NCBI RefSeq assembly: GCF_019793435.1
Contig: NZ_JAILYH010000002.1
Coordinates: forward strand, 62,001-126,000
DNA: 64,000 nt
Source: Rhizobium redzepovicii
GTDB lineage: Bacteria; Pseudomonadota; Alphaproteobacteria; Rhizobiales; Rhizobiaceae
Direction of reading: 5' to 3'
Below are positions 9,100 to 16,776 of this stretch, one piece after another. Under the pieces are notes generated by a model that did not search any database, had not been told where the DNA came from, and worked only from the letters and a program-made list of their open reading frames with translations. The translations under genes and the position numbers were made by a program. The first letter of the stretch is position 1. Every line of letters begins with the position of its first letter.

Positions 9100-9409
9100 T
9101 CAGCGTCCTTCCCATCCGGGAAACCGATCAATGGCAATAACCGTTTCGGCTCGCAGACGCACCATCGTCGCCCGCAGTTGGAAGGGTTCCCGGATAATAT
9201 CTTCCCAACAGTCGTCATCGGCTCCGGCGATCGATGTCATCGAAGCGCGGATCGTATGAAGCAGACGAAGGAGGATCGGGCGCGGATCGGGGGCGCCGTC
9301 GCAGAGTTTCCTGAAGTTCATCGACGATCTGTCTGAGAGCGATCTGCCGTTCCGGAAAGCTCAGACCGGAGGAACAGACCGAGAGGGAGGCTCGGAGAAT
9401 TCTATCCAT
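9100..9409 (-). pseudogene. Possible frameshifted small gene
   Basis: A reading frame begins at 9409 (MDRILRASLSV), with its ATG overlapping the stop of the upstream gene. It runs through LSFPERQIALRQIVDELQ and then turns into proline/serine-rich sequence until a stop at 9215. Another frame of the same strand resumes coding-like sequence from about 9315 to 9100 (RPILLRLLHTIRASM, WEDIIREPFQLRATMVRL). One frameshift near 9315 would join them into a protein of about 100 residues. Function unknown; weak evidence. Confidence 0.35.
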
Positions 9410-9674
9410 CCTGACGCTCTGACTGGCCCGCTTTCGCGGCTGGGCGCGAGACCGTTGGCCCATCCACGTGCATGTGGCGCATCAGGCCAGCGAGTTTATG
9501 CGGATTGCGAATGCCGCATTCGAACCAGGAGACAAGTTCCCGCGCAACATGTTGCGCTGCCGGACTGCCGATCCCGCATGATTTTTCCCGGCACCACTGC
9601 CTCAGCACTGCACTCAACATGGTTATGTCTTCAGGCTGCAGCGCCGGCTTCGTAATTCCCGAATGCTGGGTCAT
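9402..9674 (-). CDS. Small hypothetical protein
   Basis: 90 residues, mostly helical: LQPEDITMLSAVLRQWCREK followed by AAQHVARELVSWFECGI. The pattern resembles small rhizobial proteins of unknown function. Two ATGs are possible, 9680 and 9674. The second is chosen because GGGGAGGA abuts the first but sits about six bases from the second. The stop overlaps the next small frame at 9409, so the two were probably cotranslated. No function can be assigned. Confidence 0.5.
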   Translation of the reverse strand: MTQHSGITKPALQPEDITMLSAVLRQWCREKSCGIGSPAAQHVARELVSWFECGIRNPHKLAGLMRHMHVDGPTVSRPAAKAGQSERQDG

Positions 9675-9823
9675 CCGCATTCCTCCCCAGTATGTAAGGA
9701 GATCCTAATCTTCGGATTTTCGATTTCAACTACGAGTACGGAAGCGTACCAATGCCGGCTTCCGTTCGATCCTTCCGCCGAGATGGTGGAACCGACGCGG
9801 CCGGATCAGGGCCGGCGAACCGC

Positions 9824-10211
9824 TTAACGCGCCAGATGCCTGCCGATCAGACGCCGGTATTCCTCCTCGGCAGACCGGATCCGTGCGCCTCTTCGATCAG
9901 TCCCCTCCGGTTGAGAATGGCGATCTGCCGCCGGTTCGCCGATTGGAAACCGCCGAGCACAACGGCGTCGCCGGTCATGCCCTCGCGACCGACGATCCCC
10001 ACTTCAATGTCGCGGCCGCCCGGAAATCTTGCCACGATCGAGGCAAGACCTGCCTCAAGCAGGTAAACGTCGCTAACCGGGGTATTCTCCGTTTCCAGGA
10101 CCAAAGGACGTCCAGAGCGACAGGCTCCAGGTGAAGCAACAGAAGCTCGCGCTCTTGCGGCCCCATCGCGCATAAGAGTTCATTCCGGAAATTCAATTGC
10201 TCGTCGTCCAT
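9824..10211 (-). pseudogene. Decayed Crp/Fnr-family regulator
   Basis: Starts MDDEQLNFRNELLCAMGPQE at 10211, then after a frameshift near 10100 continues in another frame with the effector barrel (DVYLLEAGLASIVARFPGG, EVGIVGREGMTGDAV). The sequence then jumps directly to the extreme C-terminal segment (IAILNRRGLIEEAHGS), and after a further frameshift near 9870 ends AEEEYRRLIGRHLAR at 9824. About 100 residues, including the dimerisation helix and the whole DNA-binding HTH, are missing. It cannot be functional. It is a third member of the local crp family. Confidence 0.75.
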
Positions 10212-10372
10212 GTCAGTCCGCGCATCGATGTCGTTGTGGGCGAACCTAACCATCTAGAATCATTGAGCGTACAGAGGTACTTGGCGGCTTCTGCCCGCCA
10301 AGAATTTCCGTAGACGCCGGCAAACTCAGTTGATGAGCTTTGCGAACAGGCAGATCGGAGCCTGCCCGCAAC

Positions 10373-11152
10373 TCATATGCCGGCATACCATTCGTAGCCG
10401 CGATCTTCCCAGAAGCCGCCATTGCCGCCATAAAGCCGACCGAGATCGGCCACCGCCTCAATGCGCGTCAGATATTTCGCCTGCTTGTAGCCGAGCTGCC
10501 GCTCGACCCTGAGCCTCAGCGGCGCTCCATGCGCCACTTCCAGGTCGCGGCCATTCATCGAATAGGCAAGGATCGTCTGCGGATGAAGCGCATCGACCAG
10601 ATCGATGCTCTCATAATACCAGCCGCTGCCATCCAGCGTCTTTTCGTATTCGTCGGCGCAATGAAACACGATATAGCGCGCCTCGGGCTTCAGCCCGACC
10701 GATTGCAGCAAGGCGCCGAGCGGCAGGCCGATCCATTTGCCGATAGCGCTCCAGCCTTCGACGCAGTCGTGGCGGGTGATCTGGGTACGCGACGGCATCG
10801 CCTTCAGCTGCGCCAGCGAGAACTGCGACGGCTTTTCGACGAGACCGCCGACATCCAGTCTCCAGGTCGAGAACTGCCGGCTCATCCAGTCGAGATATTG
10901 CGGGTTATCGGGCATGCTGGTGCCGTTGGAGCGAAAGACCGGGGAGAGGTCCGTCTCGCTGAATTCGCGGGCCAGCGCGTTGTCGCCAAGCAGCAAGCGC
11001 TGCGTCTTCACGCTGAAGCCTTCGGCGATCTTCAACACCGACTTCGTCCGCTCGCTCTCGACCACTGCGTCGCAGCCGCTCAATCCCAATGCGGAGGCGG
11101 TGAGGGTCGAGCCGATCAGGAAGCGGCGGCGGGTGATCAGGCGGCTCATCAT
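10373..11152 (-). CDS. Molybdopterin-dependent oxidoreductase, YedY1/MsrP-like
   Basis: 259-residue exported enzyme of the sulfite-oxidase fold. The N-terminus has a twin-arginine signal (TRRRFLIG) and a possible lipobox cysteine (GLSGC). The molybdenum-ligating cysteine is in RHDCVEGWSAIGKWIG. It is shorter than classic sulfite oxidases, like YedY-type catalytic subunits that reduce methionine sulfoxide in the periplasm. It overlaps the stop of the cytochrome b gene by four bases, so the two form a unit. The flanking Met-rich protein, ECF sigma and NrsF genes match the hypochlorite-response set described in Azospira, supporting a repair role (inference). Confidence 0.82.
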   Translation of the reverse strand: MMSRLITRRRFLIGSTLTASALGLSGCDAVVESERTKSVLKIAEGFSVKTQRLLLGDNALAREFSETDLSPVFRSNGTSMPDNPQYLDWMSRQFSTWRLDVGGLVEKPSQFSLAQLKAMPSRTQITRHDCVEGWSAIGKWIGLPLGALLQSVGLKPEARYIVFHCADEYEKTLDGSGWYYESIDLVDALHPQTILAYSMNGRDLEVAHGAPLRLRVERQLGYKQAKYLTRIEAVADLGRLYGGNGGFWEDRGYEWYAGI

Positions 11153-11988
11153 TCGTCTCCCTGTTCGATAGCGTAATAGCCGGTGATCATCGAGCGCAGA
11201 TTGTTGAAGACACCCGACAGGATCACCATGGCGACATGCACCACAACGAAGGCGACGAGCGAGAAGGCGGTGAGGAAATGCAGGGTGCGGGCCGATTGCC
11301 GGCCGCCGAAGACATCGAGCAGCCAGGGCGCCACCGCGTTGAAGCCCGGCGACATGGTGAGACCCGTCGCAACCATCAGCGGCAACAGCAAAAAGATCAC
11401 CGCAAGATAGGTCAGCTTCTGCAAAGTGTTGTAGTGGCGTGCCTCGGCTCCTTTCGGAAAACGCAGCCGGGCATGGCTGGCGACCTCATGCCCAAGATGG
11501 GCGAGCGTCAGTTCCTTGCCTTCAGGGGCGAGATCCCGGCGGAAATGCCGGCTGATCAGCCCATAGAGAAGATAGACGGAGCCGTTGAGAACGAAGAGCC
11601 AGGCGAAGAAGAAATGCCAGCGCCGGCCAGCCGATAGATCCTGGTAGCTTGGAAGCGTGAGCCAGCTTGGAAAACCTCTTGCTGTCGCCTCGCCATCGAC
11701 ATCCGAAAGACCGAGCACGCCTGTCGTATCGAAGGTGAGCGAACCGACATGCGTCAGCCCCTTCGCCTGGTCGCCGCCCTCGACGGCTTCCATGGCGATG
11801 AAGGACGGGTCGTTGTCGGCACCGTACTGGCCCCAATAGAGCGCCGGATGCGCATTGAATATCTGCAGACCGCTGAACAGCAGCACGGTGAGGCAGAACA
11901 CATTCACCCAATGCGACAGGCGCACGGCAAGGCTGTGGCGGTAGATAAGCGTGCGGCCGGTTTTCGTGCCGGCATCGATCGTCGCCAT
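11149..11988 (-). CDS. Cytochrome b (b561-type) membrane partner of the Mo-oxidoreductase
   Basis: 279 residues with about four membrane helices and histidines placed for heme b: RHSLAVRLSHWVN in helix 1, and HFLTAFSLVAFVVVHVAM in the last helix. It resembles cytochromes that pass quinol electrons to periplasmic molybdoenzymes (the YedZ1 role). The periplasmic loop after helix 1 is long (about 60 residues). The start at 11988 (MATIDAGTK) follows GGAGAACC; the upstream frame extension lacks family character. It lies upstream of and overlaps the oxidoreductase gene. Confidence 0.83.
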   Translation of the reverse strand: MATIDAGTKTGRTLIYRHSLAVRLSHWVNVFCLTVLLFSGLQIFNAHPALYWGQYGADNDPSFIAMEAVEGGDQAKGLTHVGSLTFDTTGVLGLSDVDGEATARGFPSWLTLPSYQDLSAGRRWHFFFAWLFVLNGSVYLLYGLISRHFRRDLAPEGKELTLAHLGHEVASHARLRFPKGAEARHYNTLQKLTYLAVIFLLLPLMVATGLTMSPGFNAVAPWLLDVFGGRQSARTLHFLTAFSLVAFVVVHVAMVILSGVFNNLRSMITGYYAIEQGDE

Positions 11989-12043
11989 GATGGTTCTCCG
12001 AAAGTCAGACGTTTCGAAAAGAGGGGACGCGGCCGCAGCAATC

Positions 12044-12094
12044 AAAAGTGCTACAGCGTCCTTTGCGCGTCTAAAAAGACGCGCGGCGCTGTAG
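12044..12094. repeat. Palindromic mosaic repeat, copy 1
   Basis: Outer arms CTACAGCG and CGCTGTAG enclose an inner stem CGCGTCT-AAAA-AGACGCG. A second, nearly identical copy is at 48178-48228. It lies between the cytochrome b gene and the Met-rich protein gene, where it may end or attenuate transcription. Confidence 0.7.
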
Positions 12095-12125
12095 AAAAGT
12101 TTCAGCGGCCGCGCAGACGCGAACG

Positions 12126-12389
12126 CTACTTCATCGCGTCGCAGGCCTTCATCATATCGGTCTTTTTCATCGCATCCTTTTCCATGCCGGCCTTGTGCAT
12201 GCAGTCCGTCTTGGTGCCCGACATCTTCATGGCATCCTTCGACATGGCGCTGCTCTGCATCGTGTCCTTCTTCATCGTGTCCTTTTTCATCGTATCGGAC
12301 TTCATGGCGTCTTCAGCCGAAGCGGCGCCGGCGAGCGAAAGACCGACGATGAAGGTGCAGGCTGCAAGGCTGGAAAAAAGCTTGGTCAT
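12126..12389 (-). CDS. Methionine-rich pentapeptide MXKDX repeat protein (MrpX-like)
   Basis: 87 residues with a signal peptide (1-25, cleaved after AASA) and a mature chain of about 62 residues. The mature chain has 13 methionines, mostly spaced exactly five apart (MKSDT, MKKDT, MKKDT), plus two cysteines. This is the MXKDX repeat family. In Azospira, a Met-rich periplasmic peptide next to sigF/nrsF/yedY1 acts as a sacrificial oxidant sink, its methionine sulfoxides being re-reduced. The same neighbours here make that role likely. The start at 12389 follows GGGAGAG, and an ECF-type promoter lies upstream (12452-12479). Confidence 0.85.
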   Translation of the reverse strand: MTKLFSSLAACTFIVGLSLAGAASAEDAMKSDTMKKDTMKKDTMQSSAMSKDAMKMSGTKTDCMHKAGMEKDAMKKTDMMKACDAMK

Positions 12390-12451
12390 GGAACTCTCCC
12401 GAAATGGATTTTCGTGTCCGCCGGCGGCCTGCCGATGGCTCACATTTGGCT

Positions 12452-12479
12452 ATTCGGGGGAGCGTCGGGATGCGTTACA
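12452..12479 (-). promoter_or_regulatory. ECF-type promoter for the Met-rich gene
   Basis: On the minus strand TGTAAC-N17-CGAAT, an AAC-type -35 with a -10-like element. It is identical in both boxes and spacing to the divergent site at 12532-12559, which marks both as likely targets of the neighbouring sigma factor. Confidence 0.65.
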
Positions 12480-12531
12480 GCCTCACGCGCTTGTGATAGA
12501 GCTGTGATACCAACATTGTTTTCATCTTCCC

Positions 12532-12559
12532 TGTAACCGATCGGCAGCTTCCATCGAAT
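12532..12559 (+). promoter_or_regulatory. ECF-type autoregulatory promoter of the sigma gene
   Basis: TGTAAC-N17-CGAAT ending 15 bases before the sigma factor ATG at 12575, implying a very short leader. It matches the minus-strand site at 12452-12479. If the leader is too short, translation could begin at a later in-frame ATG (12614). Confidence 0.65.
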
Positions 12560-12574
12560 GAAGTCTCTGACAGC

Positions 12575-13123
12575 ATGACAACCGCCCATTCGGAAGAAGC
12601 CCTGAAAGCATTAATGCTTCTGTCCCTTGACGGGGACGAGGCGGCCTGTCGGCGTTTGCTGGCGGCTTTGCGCCTGCTGCTTGTCGGTTATTACAGCCGC
12701 AGAATGGCGGCGGCGGCGAAAGCGGATATGGAAGACCTGGTTCAGGAGACATTGCTGGCGCTGCATTCGCGCCGATCCACCTATGACCGGGAAAGGCCAT
12801 TCACGGCCTGGTTCTTCTCGATCGCCCGCTACAAGCTGATCGACCATCATCGCGGCCGCGGCGGACGCAGGCTCGCCGAGACCGAGCTTGGCGAGGAGAT
12901 CGAAAGCGACTTCAGCGAGGATGCGCTGACGGCCAGCATGGATGTCGAGCGGTTGCTCCACGGGCTGTCACCGAGACAACGTGAGCTGATCCGGCAGGTG
13001 AAATTGGAGGGCCAGTCGGTCGCCGACACCGCAAGCCGCACGGGCCAGTCCGAATCGGCGGTGAAGGTCGGCATCCACCGGGCGCTGAAGGCGCTGGCAG
13101 AGAGAATGCGAGGCACATCGTGA
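12575..13123 (+). CDS. ECF RNA polymerase sigma factor (SigF-type)
   Basis: 182 residues. Region 2 (about 45-105) contains DMEDLVQETLLALHSRR and FTAWFFSIARYKLIDHHR. Region 4 (about 125-175) contains LSPRQRELIRQVKLEGQSVADTA and ESAVKVGIHRALKAL. The gene overlaps the anti-sigma gene by four bases (GTGA), the usual arrangement for a sigma held at the membrane. The divergent Met-rich gene and the cytochrome/molybdoenzyme pair suggest an oxidant (reactive chlorine or oxygen) regulon. The identical promoter boxes support autoregulation and control of the Met-rich gene. Confidence 0.88.
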   Translation: MTTAHSEEALKALMLLSLDGDEAACRRLLAALRLLLVGYYSRRMAAAAKADMEDLVQETLLALHSRRSTYDRERPFTAWFFSIARYKLIDHHRGRGGRRLAETELGEEIESDFSEDALTASMDVERLLHGLSPRQRELIRQVKLEGQSVADTASRTGQSESAVKVGIHRALKALAERMRGTS

Positions 13124-13764
13124 CAAAAACGGACGACCTCATCGAACGCCTGGCAGGTGACTTGAAGCCGGTGCCGAGCGATGCGCTGCGCCGCCGCTTC
13201 GCGCTCGGCATCGTGCCGGCGCTCGGGCTCTCCCTGCTGCTGATGCTGACCATTCTCGGTCCGCGGGTCGATATATCAGACGTGCTGATGCTGCCGGTCT
13301 TCTGGATCAAATCGGCCTATAATGCGCTGATTGCAGTCGTGGCGCTCCTCGCCGTCTATCGGCTTTCCCGCCCTGACGGTTCCGAGGGCCGTTTTTTCGA
13401 TTTGCTTGCCTTAATCTTCGCCGCCATGGCGGCAGTCGCTGCCATCCAACTGATGATGGCTCCAACCGAGGCTTATCCGGTGCTGATCTTCGGCTCTTCG
13501 GCGCTCCATTGCCCGCTGCTGATCCTCGGCTTTGCCCTACCCGTCTATGCCGGCGCCGTCTGGGCGCTGCGCCAGGCGGCGCCAACCGATCTGCGGCTGA
13601 CGGGCTTCGTCGCCGGCATTGCCGCGGGGGCCGCGGGCGCCTGGGTCTATTCGTGGTTCTGCACCGAGAACGGCATGCCCTTCGTGTTGATCTGGTATTC
13701 GCTGGGCATCCTGCTCACTGGCGCGCTCGGCGCCGTCACCGGCCCTCGCCTCCTCCGCTGGTAG
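13120..13764 (+). CDS. NrsF-type (DUF1109) membrane anti-sigma factor
   Basis: 214 residues with a short cytoplasmic N-terminus (DDLIERLAGDLKPV) and six predicted membrane helices, the DUF1109/NrsF architecture. NrsF sequesters its ECF sigma and releases it on oxidative damage, sensed through membrane-proximal cysteines. Here cysteines occur at LHCPLLILG (near residue 130) and WFCTENGMP (near residue 185), which are candidates. The start is GTG at 13120, overlapping the sigma stop codon, so it is cotranslated with the sigma factor. Confidence 0.85.
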   Translation: MTKTDDLIERLAGDLKPVPSDALRRRFALGIVPALGLSLLLMLTILGPRVDISDVLMLPVFWIKSAYNALIAVVALLAVYRLSRPDGSEGRFFDLLALIFAAMAAVAAIQLMMAPTEAYPVLIFGSSALHCPLLILGFALPVYAGAVWALRQAAPTDLRLTGFVAGIAAGAAGAWVYSWFCTENGMPFVLIWYSLGILLTGALGAVTGPRLLRW

Positions 13765-13903
13765 ATCCTTCGGTGCCGCCGGGCCTGAAAAGCCTTGCAT
13801 AGAACGGGTCCTCTTGCGTCGATCGGGGGCATTGTTGTCGCGCGTTAGCGCGTCATTGCGCCGCCAGCGGCCAATAGATCGTCCGGCGTACCGACATCAC
13901 GCT

Positions 13904-15781
13904 TCATCTTTGCATGGCGCGCCGCTGAGCGACCAGCCGGATCGGCATGTCGCTGTCGGAGCCCCGGCTGCCGTTCTCCACGCCCACCGTGCTTCTGTCG
14001 CCGTCCAACTGAAATTGATTGACCAGATGCCGCAGGCGGCCCGCCTCGGAGGACAGAGAGGCGGCGGCGGCCGTCGACTGCTCGACCATTGCCGCATTTT
14101 GCTGGGTCGCCTGGTCCATATGATTGACGGCGGTGTTGATCTCGGCAAGTCCGGTCGATTGCTCGCGCGCCGAGGTGGCAATCGCATCCATGAGCTGGTT
14201 TATCTGTATGACGTGCTCACCAATCGCTTTCAGCGACGTACCGGTTTCGAGAACCAGTTTGACGCCATTTTTGACGTCCGTCGAGGACTTCTGAATGAAG
14301 CCTTTGATCTCCTTGGCTGCTTGAGCAGCGCGTTGAGCAAGCTCACGGACTTCTTGTGCGACCACGGCAAAACCTTTGCCCGCCTCACCCGCACGGGCAG
14401 CTTCAACGCCGGCGTTGAGCGCCAGGAGGTTGGTCTGGAAGGCAATCTCATCGATCGCACCAATAATGTTCGATATCTGCTCCGAACTATCCTCGATGCG
14501 TCGCATGGCCTGTTCCGCCTCTGCTACGACAGTTGCCGACCGCTGAGCGCTGATATCGGCCTCCAGGGCCACATTGCGTGCCTCGTCGGTGCGTTTGGAC
14601 GCCATCGTCACATTCGAGGTGATTTCGTCCAGGGCTGCGGCCGTCTCCTCGAGAGAGGCTGCTTGCTGTTCGGTACGTTTGGAAAGGTCCTGCGCAGCGG
14701 ATGCGATCTCGCCGCTACCGCTATCTATGCTGTGTACCGTCTGGAGCACCGCCCCGATCGTCGTGCCCAATTGCCGGAGCGACGCGTTGAAGTCTTCGCG
14801 CAAGGTCTCGTATTCGGCGGCAAATTGATCCGAAAGCTGGAAGGATATGTCGCCTGCCGCAAGCCGTCGAAGGCCTCCACCCAAGGTCGTGGTTGCGAAG
14901 CGCAATTGTTCGGCCTCGCGTTCGGCGCGTTGCTGGGCTGCCGCGCGCACTGCCTCACTTTCGCTGCGGGAGAGAGCAGCTTCCTTCTCAAGCCTGACGA
15001 CATTGAGAGCATTCTGGCGGAAGACTTCGACAGCACCGGCCATTTCCCCAACTTCGTCGGCGCGGCCGGCACCGGGTATGGCGCTATCAAGGTCACCGTT
15101 CGACAAACGCCTCATGGCCGATGCGATGCTTCGGATCGGGTTGGCGATGCCGAATACTGCAAAGGCGATACCAGCCATGGCGATGAGCACTGCCAGCGCT
15201 GCGATTGCGGCCGTCAACATGAAAGCGGACGTCGCGGAACCGTCGCTCGCGGCAACGAAGCCTTCGGCCTGGCCGAGAATGAAAGCAACCAGATCGCTGA
15301 CGCCCTTATCCACTAGCACGGATTGCGGTTCCATATTCTCCTTGAAGAAGCGAGCCGCGTCGGATGCCTTGTCACTATTTTGCAGCGCAATCATCTGCTC
15401 TGCCAGCCCGCTATACTTGTCCAGTTCAGGCTTGATCTGATTGATCAGTTCGCGCCCGCGCTCGGTGCGGACACCCTTTTCGTATTCCGCAACAACTTTC
15501 TCAACCGCGGCCCGAGCGGTATCGATTTTCTGTTGTCCGGCCTTCAGTTCCTCCGCCGTATCTTCCAGGAGATACTGAGCGTAGACCAGTTTCAGATCGA
15601 GGAAGTTATCCTTGATCTCGCGCGCGGTCACAAGCCGGTGCATCCAGAAGGTCCCGATCTGCTCGGTATTGGCACGAAGCGTAGAAATCGTGCTCAGTGA
15701 GATGTAGGACAGACAAACCATGAAAAGGCTGATGATCGACAGCTTCACGATCAGGGCTTGCTTGATGCTCGGGCGCTTCAT
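13904..15781 (-). CDS. Methyl-accepting chemotaxis protein
   Basis: 625-residue transmembrane chemoreceptor. TM1 is about 11-32. A periplasmic helical sensor (four-helix-bundle type) runs about 33-185, and TM2 about 190-215. HAMP follows (NPIRSIASAMRRLSNGDLDS), with a second HAMP-like repeat near 300-345. The cytoplasmic signalling hairpin has the conserved tip EIAFQTNLLALNAGVEAARA and flanking methylation helices (EQQAASLEETAAALDEI). There is no CheR-tethering pentapeptide at the C-terminus. Ligand unknown. The start at 15781 follows GGAGA. Monocistronic. Confidence 0.92.
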   Translation of the reverse strand: MKRPSIKQALIVKLSIISLFMVCLSYISLSTISTLRANTEQIGTFWMHRLVTAREIKDNFLDLKLVYAQYLLEDTAEELKAGQQKIDTARAAVEKVVAEYEKGVRTERGRELINQIKPELDKYSGLAEQMIALQNSDKASDAARFFKENMEPQSVLVDKGVSDLVAFILGQAEGFVAASDGSATSAFMLTAAIAALAVLIAMAGIAFAVFGIANPIRSIASAMRRLSNGDLDSAIPGAGRADEVGEMAGAVEVFRQNALNVVRLEKEAALSRSESEAVRAAAQQRAEREAEQLRFATTTLGGGLRRLAAGDISFQLSDQFAAEYETLREDFNASLRQLGTTIGAVLQTVHSIDSGSGEIASAAQDLSKRTEQQAASLEETAAALDEITSNVTMASKRTDEARNVALEADISAQRSATVVAEAEQAMRRIEDSSEQISNIIGAIDEIAFQTNLLALNAGVEAARAGEAGKGFAVVAQEVRELAQRAAQAAKEIKGFIQKSSTDVKNGVKLVLETGTSLKAIGEHVIQINQLMDAIATSAREQSTGLAEINTAVNHMDQATQQNAAMVEQSTAAAASLSSEAGRLRHLVNQFQLDGDRSTVGVENGSRGSDSDMPIRLVAQRRAMQR

Positions 15782-15851
15782 GCGGGTCTCCTCGAAGAGC
15801 TGGGACGACTGGCTTGCCGGTTGATGCAAAATCTCGCACCAGATTCAATAA

Positions 15852-15867
15852 TTTAGTATTAACTAAA
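15852..15867. promoter_or_regulatory. Dyad upstream of the chemoreceptor gene
   Basis: Perfect inverted repeat TTTAGT-ATTA-ACTAAA, 70 bases before the chemoreceptor start and AT-rich compared with its surroundings. Possibly a promoter or operator; the regulator is unknown. The rest of the 15782-16059 gap shows nothing clear. Confidence 0.35.
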
Positions 15868-16059
15868 CAATGGGCCCTGTTCGGTTTGCGGAAATCTTTT
15901 GCGCGGACAGTTACTTCCGCGTTCAATTCACGACGTCACGACCTCAAGTTACTGGAATCCCGCAGAAAAACAGCCATCGCGAGCAAAAATAACCCATGCT
16001 GAATCCTCTCGATACGATCGGGTGCTTGCGACGCGGTGTTGAGCAGAGATAATGGACCT

Positions 16060-16776
16060 ATGCAGCAATCGGACAATCACCCTGCCGGAATTGAAATCGC
16101 GCTCTGGCAATATTCCAACAACGAACGCCACTGGAATTGCTGGATGGAGTCGCTTTCACAGGAGGAACGGGATCGGGCGGCGACCTACCGGTTCGAAGGA
16201 GATCGCGCCTCGTTCATGGCCGGCCGCTACCTCCTGCGACGGCTGTTGAGCTTATCTATCGGGACAGCGCCAGGCGAGCTGGTCTTGTCTGCGGACAAGG
16301 ACGGCAAGCTGAGGCTCGATGGTCGTGATGCGCCGCAATTCAGCCTCGCCAATGCTGACGGGCTGGTGACGGTCGCTGTCGCTTCAGGATGTGATCACGT
16401 CGGAATAGACTGCGAACGCATCGACGTCGAGATCGAAGAGGCGGCGGTGGCTAGCTATTGCAGCGGGGACGAACGACGCTGGCTCGCGGAATTGTCTGCC
16501 CGCGAACGCGCGCAAGCGGCTGTCGCGCTCTGGACGCTCAAGGAGAGCCATCTGAAGGCGCTGGGCGTCGGGCTGCGCGAGGATCCTCGCAATATCGCTT
16601 TTGCCTGGAAGGATGGCGTCCCCGTCATGGTCGGCGGCGATCGCGATCGGCGATGGCACCACCGTCTCATCGAAAGCGGCAGCCGGCACGTCGTGGCGCT
16701 GGCTGCCTGCTCTCAATCCGGGCTCCCCGGCATTTCGACACGGATATTTCAGGACGACAGCATCCCGTCCGAATAG
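16060..16776 (+). CDS. vbsP: 4'-phosphopantetheinyl transferase for vicibactin synthesis
   Basis: 238 residues from ATG 16060 (a GTG start at 16036 would add eight). It converts the apo carrier domain of VbsS to the active holo form by attaching phosphopantetheine from CoA. Sfp-type motifs are present: the Mg-binding VGIDCE (about residue 117) and WTLKESHLKALG (about 162), with the acidic and lysine residues needed. The usual upstream FNxSHS motif is replaced by FSLANADG. The gene converges on vbsO and overlaps its end by 28 bases. Linkage to the vbs genes supports the name. Confidence 0.82.
   Translation: MQQSDNHPAGIEIALWQYSNNERHWNCWMESLSQEERDRAATYRFEGDRASFMAGRYLLRRLLSLSIGTAPGELVLSADKDGKLRLDGRDAPQFSLANADGLVTVAVASGCDHVGIDCERIDVEIEEAAVASYCSGDERRWLAELSARERAQAAVALWTLKESHLKALGVGLREDPRNIAFAWKDGVPVMVGGDRDRRWHHRLIESGSRHVVALAACSQSGLPGISTRIFQDDSIPSE

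Noticed and set aside
13814..15316. 500-codon frame antisense to the chemoreceptor gene
   Set aside because: The minus-strand receptor has complete HAMP and signalling motifs; the plus frame has none.
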